Source: a virus
Direction: 5' to 3' (one strand)
Length of the DNA: 64,000 nucleotides
Virus record (IMG/VR): IMGVR_UViG_3300047480_000598
Span: 98,336-162,335 of that record
Shown here: positions 54,093-61,604 of the stretch, piece after piece
Layout of the letters: each line of letters opens with the position of its first letter
Position numbering within the stretch: the stretch's first letter is position 1
Program-made: the position numbers and the translations under genes
Notes under the pieces: generated by a model
What the model saw: the letters and a program-made list of their open reading frames with translations, nothing else
Databases searched by the model: none
What the model was told of the DNA's origin: nothing

Positions 54093-54660
54093 CATTCCAG
54101 TAAAATTTTATGCATTTTACGATCAAAAGTCCGGTGAAATTTTATCAGTGTCTAACGAAAAAAGTATCGACTATGAACACGGAATAGAAATACCGCAATA
54201 TGAAGCAACAAAGTTAATATCAGGAGAATGGAAATTTTCTGAATATATTGTTGGCAGAAAGAAGCAGAATGGTATTACAATTAAATGTATAATGCCGGTA
54301 TTAGATCAAGATTATGTGTTTCGAAATAATGTATTCGAATGGATCGAAGAAACAAAAAAGTTTTCTGAGTTAGTAGTAGAATGGAATTTACCAAAAAAGA
54401 AATGGGTAGTTTCTTTAGATAGCTCTGTAAAAGAACATTACAAAACAGAGCTTTTACTTTCAAAAATAGTAATCTTTATTACATTAGAAAATGATTTTGA
54501 TTTTTTAATTCGAACTATGTATATTGATATAAAAGATTTATTAGATTTAGAAAACATTGAATTTCAGTTTACAAGTAAAAAAGAATTAGATATTACAAAG
54601 TTATCGATATCTTCAAAGATAGTATTTAAATCATACGGGCTAAAAACAGTATATGAGTAA
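54070..54660 (+). CDS. Protein of unknown function in glycosyltransferase cassette
   Basis: A 196-residue protein opening MAKKKFIDIPVKFYAFYDQK, with SGEILSVSNEKSIDYEHGIE, then KKKWVVSLDSSVKEHYKTEL. It is rich in Lys, Ile and Phe; no enzyme motif or membrane span is seen. It begins 23 nt inside the previous gene and ends 8 nt inside the next, which implies tight co-translation with the transferase-like proteins. I do not recognise a family; it might be a partner subunit or a target-binding protein. Confidence 0.6.
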   Translation: MAKKKFIDIPVKFYAFYDQKSGEILSVSNEKSIDYEHGIEIPQYEATKLISGEWKFSEYIVGRKKQNGITIKCIMPVLDQDYVFRNNVFEWIEETKKFSELVVEWNLPKKKWVVSLDSSVKEHYKTELLLSKIVIFITLENDFDFLIRTMYIDIKDLLDLENIEFQFTSKKELDITKLSISSKIVFKSYGLKTVYE

Positions 54661-55558
54661 CATAATTAAGATTATAGATCAAGATATAATTTTCCTCAGC
54701 TATGACGAACCGAACGCTGAAAAAAACTATGCAGATTTATTAAGTAAAATTCCGTGGGCAAAGAGAGTACACGGAGTAAAAGGTAGTGATGCAGCTCATA
54801 AGGCATGTGCAGCAGAAAGTGAAACAGAATATTTTGTTACAGTTGATGCCGATAATATAGTAGATCCAAAGTTTTTGAGATTAGAACTAAATTTAGATGA
54901 GTTAGGATTAACAAAAGATCATGTTTTTAGTTGGTGCGGAAAAGTTCATGTTAACGGATTAATGTACGGTAACGGAGGTTTAAAAATGTGGACTCGAAAG
55001 TTTGTTAACGAAATGAGAACACATGAAAATTCGGATCCTGATGATATTAAAGGAAAAGTTGAATTTTGTTTTGATGAGAGGTATTTTCAGTTCAACGAGT
55101 GCTATTCTGAAAGCTATACAAATGCAAGCCCGTTTCAAGCATGGAGAGCAGGATTTCGAGAAGGCGTAAAGATGAGCCTTGATCAAGGTGCAAAAGCATT
55201 AGATATTAAAAAAGTTTGGTGGCAAAATTATCAGCGATTGTTAATTTGGTGTAGTGTCGGCATGGATGTTCAACACGGAATATGGTCTATATATGGTGCA
55301 CGAGAAGGTGCATATCTTACAAATTGTACTGATTGGGATTATAGTCTAGTTAGAGATTTTGATTGGTTAACAGAACAATGGGAATCAAAATATAGCAAGT
55401 ATACTATAGATTTAGATATGTTGCCTTACGAAGTGTTAGGATTAGGACACACTTTAAAAAGAGAATGTGGATTAGAAATTGCCGATCTAGAGCCCGACAG
55501 TTCTACATTCTTCAAAACAGTATATAATAACAATAGACGAATTTTGAGAAGAGATTAA
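54653..55558 (+). CDS. Glycosyltransferase-like protein with DAD motif
   Basis: A 301-residue protein with IIFLSYDEPNAEKNYADLLS and WAKRVHGVKGSDAAHKACAA, then YFVTVDADNIVDPKF, carrying DAD at residues 65-67 in the GT2-like DxD place. Further on, GLMYGNGGLKMWTRKF and the FQAWRAGFREGVKMSL segment match the last domain of the following gene (YGYGGVKLLPRD; FNTWKSAFRECAKL). A transferase acting on phage or host glycans or DNA is possible; the substrate cannot be told. This family is frequent in marine T4-like phages. The stop overlaps the next start (TAATG). Confidence 0.7.
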   Translation: MSNIIKIIDQDIIFLSYDEPNAEKNYADLLSKIPWAKRVHGVKGSDAAHKACAAESETEYFVTVDADNIVDPKFLRLELNLDELGLTKDHVFSWCGKVHVNGLMYGNGGLKMWTRKFVNEMRTHENSDPDDIKGKVEFCFDERYFQFNECYSESYTNASPFQAWRAGFREGVKMSLDQGAKALDIKKVWWQNYQRLLIWCSVGMDVQHGIWSIYGAREGAYLTNCTDWDYSLVRDFDWLTEQWESKYSKYTIDLDMLPYEVLGLGHTLKRECGLEIADLEPDSSTFFKTVYNNNRRILRRD

Positions 55559-57555
55559 TGTACGATATATTTTACATATCGGATATTCCTGCAGGGTTAA
55601 AAAAACTTCGTACACGTTATCCTTTTGCAAAACACGCTAGCACATTAACAGAAGCAAAATCTCAGGCTTTTACATCGATGTTTTGGGTAGTATGGGATGA
55701 CATCGTTTTAAAGGATAGTTTTAACTTTGATTACGAAGTTCCGACTTGGGATCAAGAATACATACATGTGTTTAAAAATGACACTACTTTTAACGGTGTG
55801 TGTTTAGTACCTAAAACAGCATCGATATCTGAGAGAGAATTTCAATATCGATTTTTTCTAAACAAAAAAGAAGTTGATATACAATCTAGTACACCACTTA
55901 AAATTTATGATATTTTTGAAATCGATACATATCAAGAATATCTAGATGCATTAGAAAATACTACAACTGAGATGTTTTGGATGACGTCAAAAAACATCAG
56001 TCCGGTTGATGATTTTAAATTTGATATATTTTTTACAAAACGAACAAATGAATTTTATCAGGATCGAAATTCAAATCATGCATTTATACATGAAGAAGAT
56101 GAGAAAGAGACGTATGACGGAATTTTTCTATTAAGTAAAAATGTCCAGTTAAGTAAAAAAGAAATAGAATTTAGGTTTCCGGTTAATAGGAAAGAATGGA
56201 ACATTGTAGCAAGTAAACCAAAGCTATATGACATCTTCACAATTGATACATATCAAGAATATCTAGATGCGTTAGAAAATACCACAACTGAGATGTTTTG
56301 GATGACATCGAAGAATATTACACCAGTTGATAATTTTAAATTTGATTTATATTTTTCAAAAAAGAATCATAATCATGATTATGATAGAGAATATAATCAT
56401 GCATTTATACATCAAGAAGATGGAAACGAAACATATGATGGAATCTTTTTATTAAGTAAAAATGTTCAATTAAGCAAGCGAGAAATAGAATTTAGATTTC
56501 CAGTTAATAGAAAAGAGTGGAATATTGTAGCAAGTAAACCAAAACTGTATGATCAATTTATAGTTGAAAATTATAATGACTATCTTAATGCATTTCGAAA
56601 AACAACTACTGAACTGTTCTGGGTTATTCCTTCAGAAGTTGAACCATTAGATACATTTAATTTTGATCTATACTATACACAGAAGTCTCAAAAGTACGAA
56701 TATGAAAGAAGCATGAATCATGTTTTTAAGAATATATTTGGCAATAAAGAAGTGTATACCGGATCAATAATGTTAATGACATCCGAAAAACCCGTTACAG
56801 AAAGGGAAATAAATTTTAGATTTTTAATGGATAAAATCGAACATAATATCATTGCATCGAAAACAAAATTATATGATATAGTCTTTATCAGCTATAACGA
56901 GCCAAATGCTGATGAAAATTATAAAATTCTTAAATCAAAATATCCATTTGCTAAACGTGTACACAAAGTTAAAGGAATACATAAAGCACATATAGAAGCA
57001 GCAAAAAAAGCAACTACTCATATGTTTTGGGTAGTAGACGGTGATGCTATCATAGAGGATAATTTTAAGTTTGATTATTTAGTTACTAGATACGAGAGAG
57101 ATATTGTACATACATGGAATAGTAAAAATCCTATGAATAATCTAATTTATGGATACGGAGGAGTAAAACTGTTGCCCAGAGATCTAACACTGAATATGGA
57201 TGTTAATACCCCTGATATGACAACAGCAATAAGCAAAAGATTTAAGGTTGTAAATGAAGTTTCAAATATAACAGCATTTAATACAGATCCATTTAATACA
57301 TGGAAATCGGCATTTCGAGAATGTGCAAAACTCGCATCAAAAACTATTCAAGGACAAGTTAATGCAGAAACTGAAGAAAGATTGAATGTATGGTGTACGG
57401 TTGCCGAAGGACCATTTGCAATTAATGCTATCCAAGGTGCAAGAGCAGGTAGATTATATGGAGAAGAAAATGCCGGAAATTTACCGGCACTTTCAAAAAT
57501 TAACGATTTTAAATGGTTAGAGGAAAAGTTTAAACTGACATCGGTGCTACGATAG
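55558..57555 (+). CDS. Modular glycosyltransferase-like protein with tandem half-domains
   Basis: A 665-residue protein. Its C-terminal part (from residue 437) is a full domain like the previous protein (YDIVFISYNEPNADENYKIL; DGD at 494-496 in MFWVVDGDAIIED). In front are four copies of only the first half of that domain: residues 1-114, 115-221, 222-328 and 329-436, with a unit of 107, 107 and 108 residues. Copies 2 and 3 are nearly identical even in DNA (TYQEYLDALENTTTEMFWMT; FLLSKNVQLSK; EIEFRFPVNRKEWNIVASKP), so duplication is recent. In the copies the DGD is replaced (WDD, SKN, SKN, PSE), so they are unlikely to catalyse. Perhaps they bind substrate or extend the protein. It ends 26 nt past the stop of the convergent thyA gene. 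Confidence 0.75.
   Translation: MYDIFYISDIPAGLKKLRTRYPFAKHASTLTEAKSQAFTSMFWVVWDDIVLKDSFNFDYEVPTWDQEYIHVFKNDTTFNGVCLVPKTASISEREFQYRFFLNKKEVDIQSSTPLKIYDIFEIDTYQEYLDALENTTTEMFWMTSKNISPVDDFKFDIFFTKRTNEFYQDRNSNHAFIHEEDEKETYDGIFLLSKNVQLSKKEIEFRFPVNRKEWNIVASKPKLYDIFTIDTYQEYLDALENTTTEMFWMTSKNITPVDNFKFDLYFSKKNHNHDYDREYNHAFIHQEDGNETYDGIFLLSKNVQLSKREIEFRFPVNRKEWNIVASKPKLYDQFIVENYNDYLNAFRKTTTELFWVIPSEVEPLDTFNFDLYYTQKSQKYEYERSMNHVFKNIFGNKEVYTGSIMLMTSEKPVTEREINFRFLMDKIEHNIIASKTKLYDIVFISYNEPNADENYKILKSKYPFAKRVHKVKGIHKAHIEAAKKATTHMFWVVDGDAIIEDNFKFDYLVTRYERDIVHTWNSKNPMNNLIYGYGGVKLLPRDLTLNMDVNTPDMTTAISKRFKVVNEVSNITAFNTDPFNTWKSAFRECAKLASKTIQGQVNAETEERLNVWCTVAEGPFAINAIQGARAGRLYGEENAGNLPALSKINDFKWLEEKFKLTSVLR
55900..56865 (+). 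repeat. Three tandem 321-324-nt coding repeats
   Basis: Repeat units begin at 55900, 56221 and 56542, with the full domain starting at 56866. The first two are highly similar in DNA over most of their length, and synonymous differences are scattered. The unit encodes the KxYDxFxI...NIVASKP half-domain. Confidence 0.85.
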
Positions 57556-58402
57556 CAGGATGCGGATCGTAATTTTCTAGTTTAAAATCATCTATATTAT
57601 ATTCGTCAAATTTCTTACCTACTGTAAAATATAAAGTAGGAAGATCTTTCGGTTCTCTAGTTAATTGTTCTTTTACAGCATCAAGATGGTCTTTGTAAAT
57701 ATGACAATCGCCACCTGTCCAAATAAAATCTCCTACTTTTAAATCGCATTCTCTAGCAATAATGTGTGTAAGTAAGCTATAACTTGCAATGTTAAACGGG
57801 ACTCCTAAAAACATGTCGCAACTACGCTGATATAGTTGACAGCTTAAATATCCATCTGTAACATCAAATTGACACATAACATGACAAGGAGGAAGAGCCA
57901 TTAAATCTAATTCTCCAGGATTCCATGCAGTAAGAATATGCCTGCGACTATCGGGTGCAGTCTTAATACCATTAATTAATTCTTGTAATTGATCGATCAC
58001 AACTGGCTCGAAAGTGCTTGAATTAAGCCATTTACGATGCGGAGTTCTCCAGTGTCTCCATTGTACACCGTATATACGTCCTAAATCTCCGTCGGTTTTT
58101 GCCATCGGTTTCCAGTATTCGGAATTTGCATTTGCTGACCAAATAGTACTTCTATCAGTAGCACTAGTGCCGTACAAAATCTCTTTTAGCCTAAGTTCGC
58201 TGCCAGACCCTTCTAAAAACCACAGCAGCTCGCTTACTACAGCGCGCCATGCTAGCTTTTTTGTTGTTACAGCAGGAAAACCCAGTCTAAGGTCAAAACG
58301 TAGCTGCATGCCGAATATACTAAGCGTACCTGTTCCTGTACGATCAGTTTTTTCTTTGCCGTTTTCTAAAATTTGTTTAAGTGCTTCGTTGTATTGCTTC
58401 AT
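57530..58402 (-). CDS. thyA: Thymidylate synthase ThyA
   Basis: A 290-residue ThyA, which methylates dUMP to dTMP with methylene-tetrahydrofolate. Landmarks: DRTGTGTLSIFGMQLRFDL (residues 20-38), WFLEGS, GRIYGVQWRHW, RRHILTAWNPGELDLMALPP with catalytic Cys173, and CQLYQRSCDMFLGVPFNIAS. It is full length with the usual PMSV end. It overlaps dihydrofolate reductase at its start by 26 nt, so the pair that makes dTMP and regenerates folate is coupled, as in T4 (td-frd). No intron is seen here, unlike T4 td. Confidence 0.96.
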   Translation of the reverse strand: MKQYNEALKQILENGKEKTDRTGTGTLSIFGMQLRFDLRLGFPAVTTKKLAWRAVVSELLWFLEGSGSELRLKEILYGTSATDRSTIWSANANSEYWKPMAKTDGDLGRIYGVQWRHWRTPHRKWLNSSTFEPVVIDQLQELINGIKTAPDSRRHILTAWNPGELDLMALPPCHVMCQFDVTDGYLSCQLYQRSCDMFLGVPFNIASYSLLTHIIARECDLKVGDFIWTGGDCHIYKDHLDAVKEQLTREPKDLPTLYFTVGKKFDEYNIDDFKLENYDPHPAIVAPMSV

Positions 58403-58874
58403 ATTCCTCTACCTTGCAAGATCCTAAATCTCTAGTATTAGTTAGTATAAAGCCTTCTAAGAAGTTTTCTAAATTGATTTGAGTATCTGCATCATATATT
58501 CCAGGAATACGAGTAATGTATAATTTTTCTAAAACAGGTTTTGCCTGCAATAGAATATTAACTCCACCGATGACAAAAACATCTTTATCTAAATATTGAA
58601 GAGTTAATAATTTTAGTGCATCTGGTACATTTCCGGAGAATACAACATCTGCATGTTTAATTTCGGTGCAATTGTTTGCAATTACAACATTTGTTCTTTT
58701 TGGAAGAGGCTTGGGCATATCGGGACTATTCCATGTAGTTTTACCCATTACTACAATGTGATTTAAAGTAGTTTCTCTAAACCATTTAAAGTCTTCTTTA
58801 TTTGGAGGCCAAGGCATTCCGCCGTTATTTCCGACACCACTGTTATCATCAACAGCAAACATACCTATAATCAT
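58377..58874 (-). CDS. frd: Dihydrofolate reductase
   Basis: A 165-residue DHFR opening MIIGMFAVDDNSGVGNNGGM, with PWPPNKEDFKWFRETTLNHI, VVMGKTTWNS and VIGGVNILLQ, the standard NADPH and folate binding marks. It reduces the dihydrofolate made by ThyA. The upstream unknown gene overlaps its start by 4 nt, and it overlaps thyA by 26 nt. Residue count is typical of bacterial and phage DHFR. Confidence 0.93.
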   Translation of the reverse strand: MIIGMFAVDDNSGVGNNGGMPWPPNKEDFKWFRETTLNHIVVMGKTTWNSPDMPKPLPKRTNVVIANNCTEIKHADVVFSGNVPDALKLLTLQYLDKDVFVIGGVNILLQAKPVLEKLYITRIPGIYDADTQINLENFLEGFILTNTRDLGSCKVEEYEAIQRST

Positions 58875-59191
58875 ATATTTTTTTTATTGAAGAATTTTTG
58901 AGTTTTTTTCTTGATGTCTTTTTTAACTTTTTCGATATCTAATTGAAAGTCGATATCAATGATTGATGTTTCGTAGTTTTGAACAAGCTCACTAAGTGTT
59001 TGTTCAAATGTTTCCCATCCATCTTTTTTTATTTTTGAAGTTACTTTAATTTCCCAACTTTTTCCATCTTGAAAATTAATTAAGACAGAATGAAGATATT
59101 GAAGAGGCAACACATTAATTGTTACCTCTTCGAATACTTCTGGCCAGTAATCGATTGCTTCTTTAGGAAGGATCCGTCCCTTATTAATCAC
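58871..59191 (-). CDS. Conserved small protein upstream of DHFR
   Basis: A 106-residue protein opening MINKGRILPKEAIDYWPEVF, then NVLPLQYLHSVLINFQDGKS and DFQLDIEKVKKDIKKKTQKF. I recall similar proteins in cyanophage genomes, beside the next gene, as core T4-like genes of unknown function. The last 20 residues are strongly basic. It overlaps both neighbours by 4 nt, so it belongs to the same translational chain. Confidence 0.7.
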   Translation of the reverse strand: MINKGRILPKEAIDYWPEVFEEVTINVLPLQYLHSVLINFQDGKSWEIKVTSKIKKDGWETFEQTLSELVQNYETSIIDIDFQLDIEKVKKDIKKKTQKFFNKKNI

Positions 59192-59802
59192 TTAGACTTT
59201 TTGGTCGGAACCAACTCCTCTGCTTTCCTTCTAAAAGATGCTGCTTCTTTAGAAAGTTTATCGGCTTGTGAGCGATAATATTTTGCTTCGTCTTCCACGG
59301 TATCAAACGACACTGGATCGACGTTAATTACAGCAGGTTCTTCTGCTGGAGAAGTTTTAAGTTCTGTTGCAGTAGCAACTTCTTTTATCTCTGCCTTTGA
59401 ATTTCCTAATCCGTCTTTAACAGCCAAGTCGTCAATTGCAACTCCTCTTTGCTCAGCAATAATCTGATTTAATTCGGACAGCAAAATTGAAGTTCCGATA
59501 GTCGGCAGCATTTCAACTTCGCCAGTTGCAACTTTAATCAGTTTTCCTTTTGCATGTAATGACGGTAACATACGGCTTCCGTCTGGAAATTGTGTTCTAT
59601 CTAATGCTTCGGCTAATTCGTTTGCTTCTTGCGCAGCAGCACTTTCGACTAAGTTAATAAGAGCATTGTGATAGCTATCGTCTAACGATTCTGTAGGGAT
59701 AACTAAACAGTTATATGCATCACCGGGTAATGTTCTAAATGCAACTAAAACTTTACGGCCCGACTGTTTCATACGACCTACATGTTTTAATTGATTAGCC
59801 AT
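59188..59802 (-). CDS. Conserved protein of marine T4-like phages
   Basis: A 204-residue protein opening MANQLKHVGRMKQSGRKVLV, then AFRTLPGDAYNCLVIPTESL, AAQEANELAEALDRTQFPDG and SRMLPSLHAKGKLIKV. These stretches are highly conserved in marine T4-like phages as I recall them, yet the function is unknown. The C-terminal quarter is helical (YYRSQADKLSKEAASFRRKA) and basic. It overlaps the upstream gene by 8 nt. It is probably expressed with the DNA-metabolism genes; no catalytic motif is visible. Confidence 0.72.
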   Translation of the reverse strand: MANQLKHVGRMKQSGRKVLVAFRTLPGDAYNCLVIPTESLDDSYHNALINLVESAAAQEANELAEALDRTQFPDGSRMLPSLHAKGKLIKVATGEVEMLPTIGTSILLSELNQIIAEQRGVAIDDLAVKDGLGNSKAEIKEVATATELKTSPAEEPAVINVDPVSFDTVEDEAKYYRSQADKLSKEAASFRRKAEELVPTKKSK

Positions 59803-60028
59803 TCTTCTTACCTTGTTGTTCGGCTTGCTTAGCCACTTGATCTAAGAATGCTGTTAGCTTAGTATACGTTTGGCCAACAACAGACATTTCGTTCGGTTTA
59901 AATGCGCCTCTAGAACTTGCAATGTCAATAATTACTTTCATTGCATTTAGATCATTTAAATTTAATTCTGTAGCAGATTCAGGTTGTACTTCTGAGTTTT
60001 CTTGAATCTGATCTTTTTCTTCTGACAT
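59795..60028 (-). CDS. Small conserved protein
   Basis: A 77-residue acidic protein opening MSEEKDQIQENSEVQPESAT, with the core ELNLNDLNAMKVIIDIASSR and TYTKLTAFLDQVAKQAEQQG. The core is helical and typical of a small conserved protein found next to the previous gene in relatives. It has an exceptionally good ribosome site, GGAGG 4 nt before the ATG. It overlaps the next gene by 8 nt. The role is unknown. Confidence 0.7.
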   Translation of the reverse strand: MSEEKDQIQENSEVQPESATELNLNDLNAMKVIIDIASSRGAFKPNEMSVVGQTYTKLTAFLDQVAKQAEQQGKKNG

Positions 60029-60056
60029 AATACCTCCTTTGCAAAGTACTATGTAG

Positions 60057-60344
60057 TTATCTTGTATTTAAATGAGGACAGGCAATCTTGAAAAAACTTA
60101 GATCTTTTTCTGATTCAAATCCAAGTTTCGTAGTGTAGATAATATTGTTATTAGCATCTAAGCCAATGTCCTGGCCGATGTAATATCGATTGTTTAAGTT
60201 AGTCAAAATCCACTTATCGAATAATCTAACGAGAGTAGGATTATATTCGTTGAAAGTTGTATATTTAAAATGCGGAGGAGAAAATTCTACTCTCCGCATC
60301 TTAAAATAATTTAACGGATTAGGTTTACCGTTCTTTAAAGCCAC
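60057..60344 (-). CDS. Small conserved protein with GTG start
   Basis: A 95-residue protein starting at a GTG (MALKNGKPNPLNYFKMRRVE) 2 nt after the upstream stop, then FSPPHFKYTTFNEYNPTLVR and DKWILTNLNNRYYIGQDIGL. Translation is probably coupled to the metallopeptidase gene; no good Shine-Dalgarno stands alone. Rich in Tyr, Phe and Asn. An internal start at residue 16 is possible. No family function is known to me. Confidence 0.65.
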   Translation of the reverse strand: MALKNGKPNPLNYFKMRRVEFSPPHFKYTTFNEYNPTLVRLFDKWILTNLNNRYYIGQDIGLDANNNIIYTTKLGFESEKDLSFFKIACPHLNTR

Positions 60345-60346
60345 TA

Positions 60347-61525
60347 TTAAGTTCCCGCTGAAAACGTATAGTATGCATATTCACCGAACGGCGGAACAAT
60401 AGTGTTATTACCGTGAATAATGAACACAGTATCGCAATATCCTTCATCACCCCAAGAACCACACGGATAACCATCTGTGAACATAATGAACTTCTTCGGT
60501 TGAATCTCGTTTTCCTTCATGTATTCCCAGTTAGCTTCGAATGCAGTACCACCGCCGCCTGCGATTTGATAGTTTACAAATTCATCTGAATTGTAACCAT
60601 CAAAATCTGCTTCGTTATATACAGCAGTATCAAAACACCACAGTTTAAGTTTAAAGTCTTTAAACTCGTCCATAATGCCTTTGACTTCGGTTAAAAAGTC
60701 TCTTGCTTCTACAGCACCGATTGATCCGGACATATCGAGTGCAACACATACATCGATAGTTTCGGCAAAACTAGTACCTGGAAGAACAGCGTTCATATGC
60801 CAGCCCTTACGGTTAGGACGCATGAATGTATAGTCGTTTCGAATAATGCTTTGAATTTGCTGACGGATAATATCTCGCCAGTTCATCTTCGGTTCAGTTA
60901 GTTCTTTAATTAGTCTTGCTACGCCTGCAGGAGTATTACCTGCACCTGCGGCTTGTGCAGCCGATACAGTAGCTTCTCTAATCTCGTCTCTAATTGCTTT
61001 CAGTTCTTCTTTAGTATATGTAGGCTGACCGTTTCCGGAACTTTTTTCCCAGTCGATATGTTCGTCAAGTAGCTTACCGAGTGCATCAAGCATATCAGAG
61101 TCCATCTTTTCATAGATGTCATCATAGACTTGTTCTGCACTCCACCCGTAGTATTTTTGATCGTGAAACATTTGAAAATCCTTAATAGGATCTCCGATAC
61201 GATCTCTTACTAGTTGCCCGTTAACACAGTAGTCTGCGGCAGCATTAAAAATCTTTCGATCTCTACCTTCACATCGTCCCATGTGGTCAAATACGTTATG
61301 CAGAATTTCGTGAGCAATAACAAATTCAACATTTTTGTTAGTAAGTGTTTCAAAGAAATCACGATTAAAATAAATTGATCGACCGTCGGTTGCAGCAGTT
61401 TTACACCAGTCACTGCCGTCTTCGATTTTAAGACGTGTAGCCATATTACCAAAGAACGGATGTCTTAGTAACAATCCAACTCGTGCTACAATAATCTTGT
61501 CAATAACTGGATCTAAGTGTGCCAT
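60347..61525 (-). CDS. Metallopeptidase/VWA-like protein (DUF2201 type)
   Basis: A 392-residue protein of two parts. Residues 60-90 hold a zinc-peptidase HExxH (H72 E73 I L H76) in FVIAHEILHNVFDHMGR. A helical linker (about 125-225) leads to a VWA-like domain with MIDAS D264-M-S266-G-S268 (VALDMSGSIG) and later FIMFTDGYPCGSWGD. It is the usual partner of a MoxR AAA+ ATPase, here the gene just upstream, and the pair is thought to remodel or mature protein targets. Its role in phage is unknown. It has its own sigma70-type promoter at 61,556-61,584. Confidence 0.85.
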   Translation of the reverse strand: MAHLDPVIDKIIVARVGLLLRHPFFGNMATRLKIEDGSDWCKTAATDGRSIYFNRDFFETLTNKNVEFVIAHEILHNVFDHMGRCEGRDRKIFNAAADYCVNGQLVRDRIGDPIKDFQMFHDQKYYGWSAEQVYDDIYEKMDSDMLDALGKLLDEHIDWEKSSGNGQPTYTKEELKAIRDEIREATVSAAQAAGAGNTPAGVARLIKELTEPKMNWRDIIRQQIQSIIRNDYTFMRPNRKGWHMNAVLPGTSFAETIDVCVALDMSGSIGAVEARDFLTEVKGIMDEFKDFKLKLWCFDTAVYNEADFDGYNSDEFVNYQIAGGGGTAFEANWEYMKENEIQPKKFIMFTDGYPCGSWGDEGYCDTVFIIHGNNTIVPPFGEYAYYTFSAGT

Positions 61526-61555
61526 ATAAATGTCCTACGTTTTACAATAGTATAT

Positions 61556-61584
61556 AGTATAACACCGCCCGGAGGCGGTGTCAA
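61556..61584 (-). promoter_or_regulatory. Sigma70-type promoter whose spacer is an inverted repeat
   Basis: Minus-strand TTGACA (61579-61584), a 17-nt spacer, TATACT (61556-61561): a near-perfect sigma70 promoter 31 nt before ATG 61525. The spacer plus part of the -35 box is the hairpin at 61,562-61,581. Confidence 0.75.
61562..61581 (-). terminator. Hairpin inside promoter, possible terminator of the AAA+ gene
   Basis: An 8-bp stem ACACCGCC/GGCGGTGT with a TCCG loop in the minus transcript (UNCG tetraloop). It stands 24 nt after the AAA+ stop codon. The U content after it is weak (UUAUACUAU), so termination is likely partial. As DNA it could also be an operator. Confidence 0.55.
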
Positions 61585-61604
61585 TTACTACAATATCCGA
61601 ATAA

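Noticed and set aside
57530-57555. A terminator between the convergent thyA and 665-residue genes
   Set aside because: The genes overlap by 26 bp and no hairpin with a U run is present.
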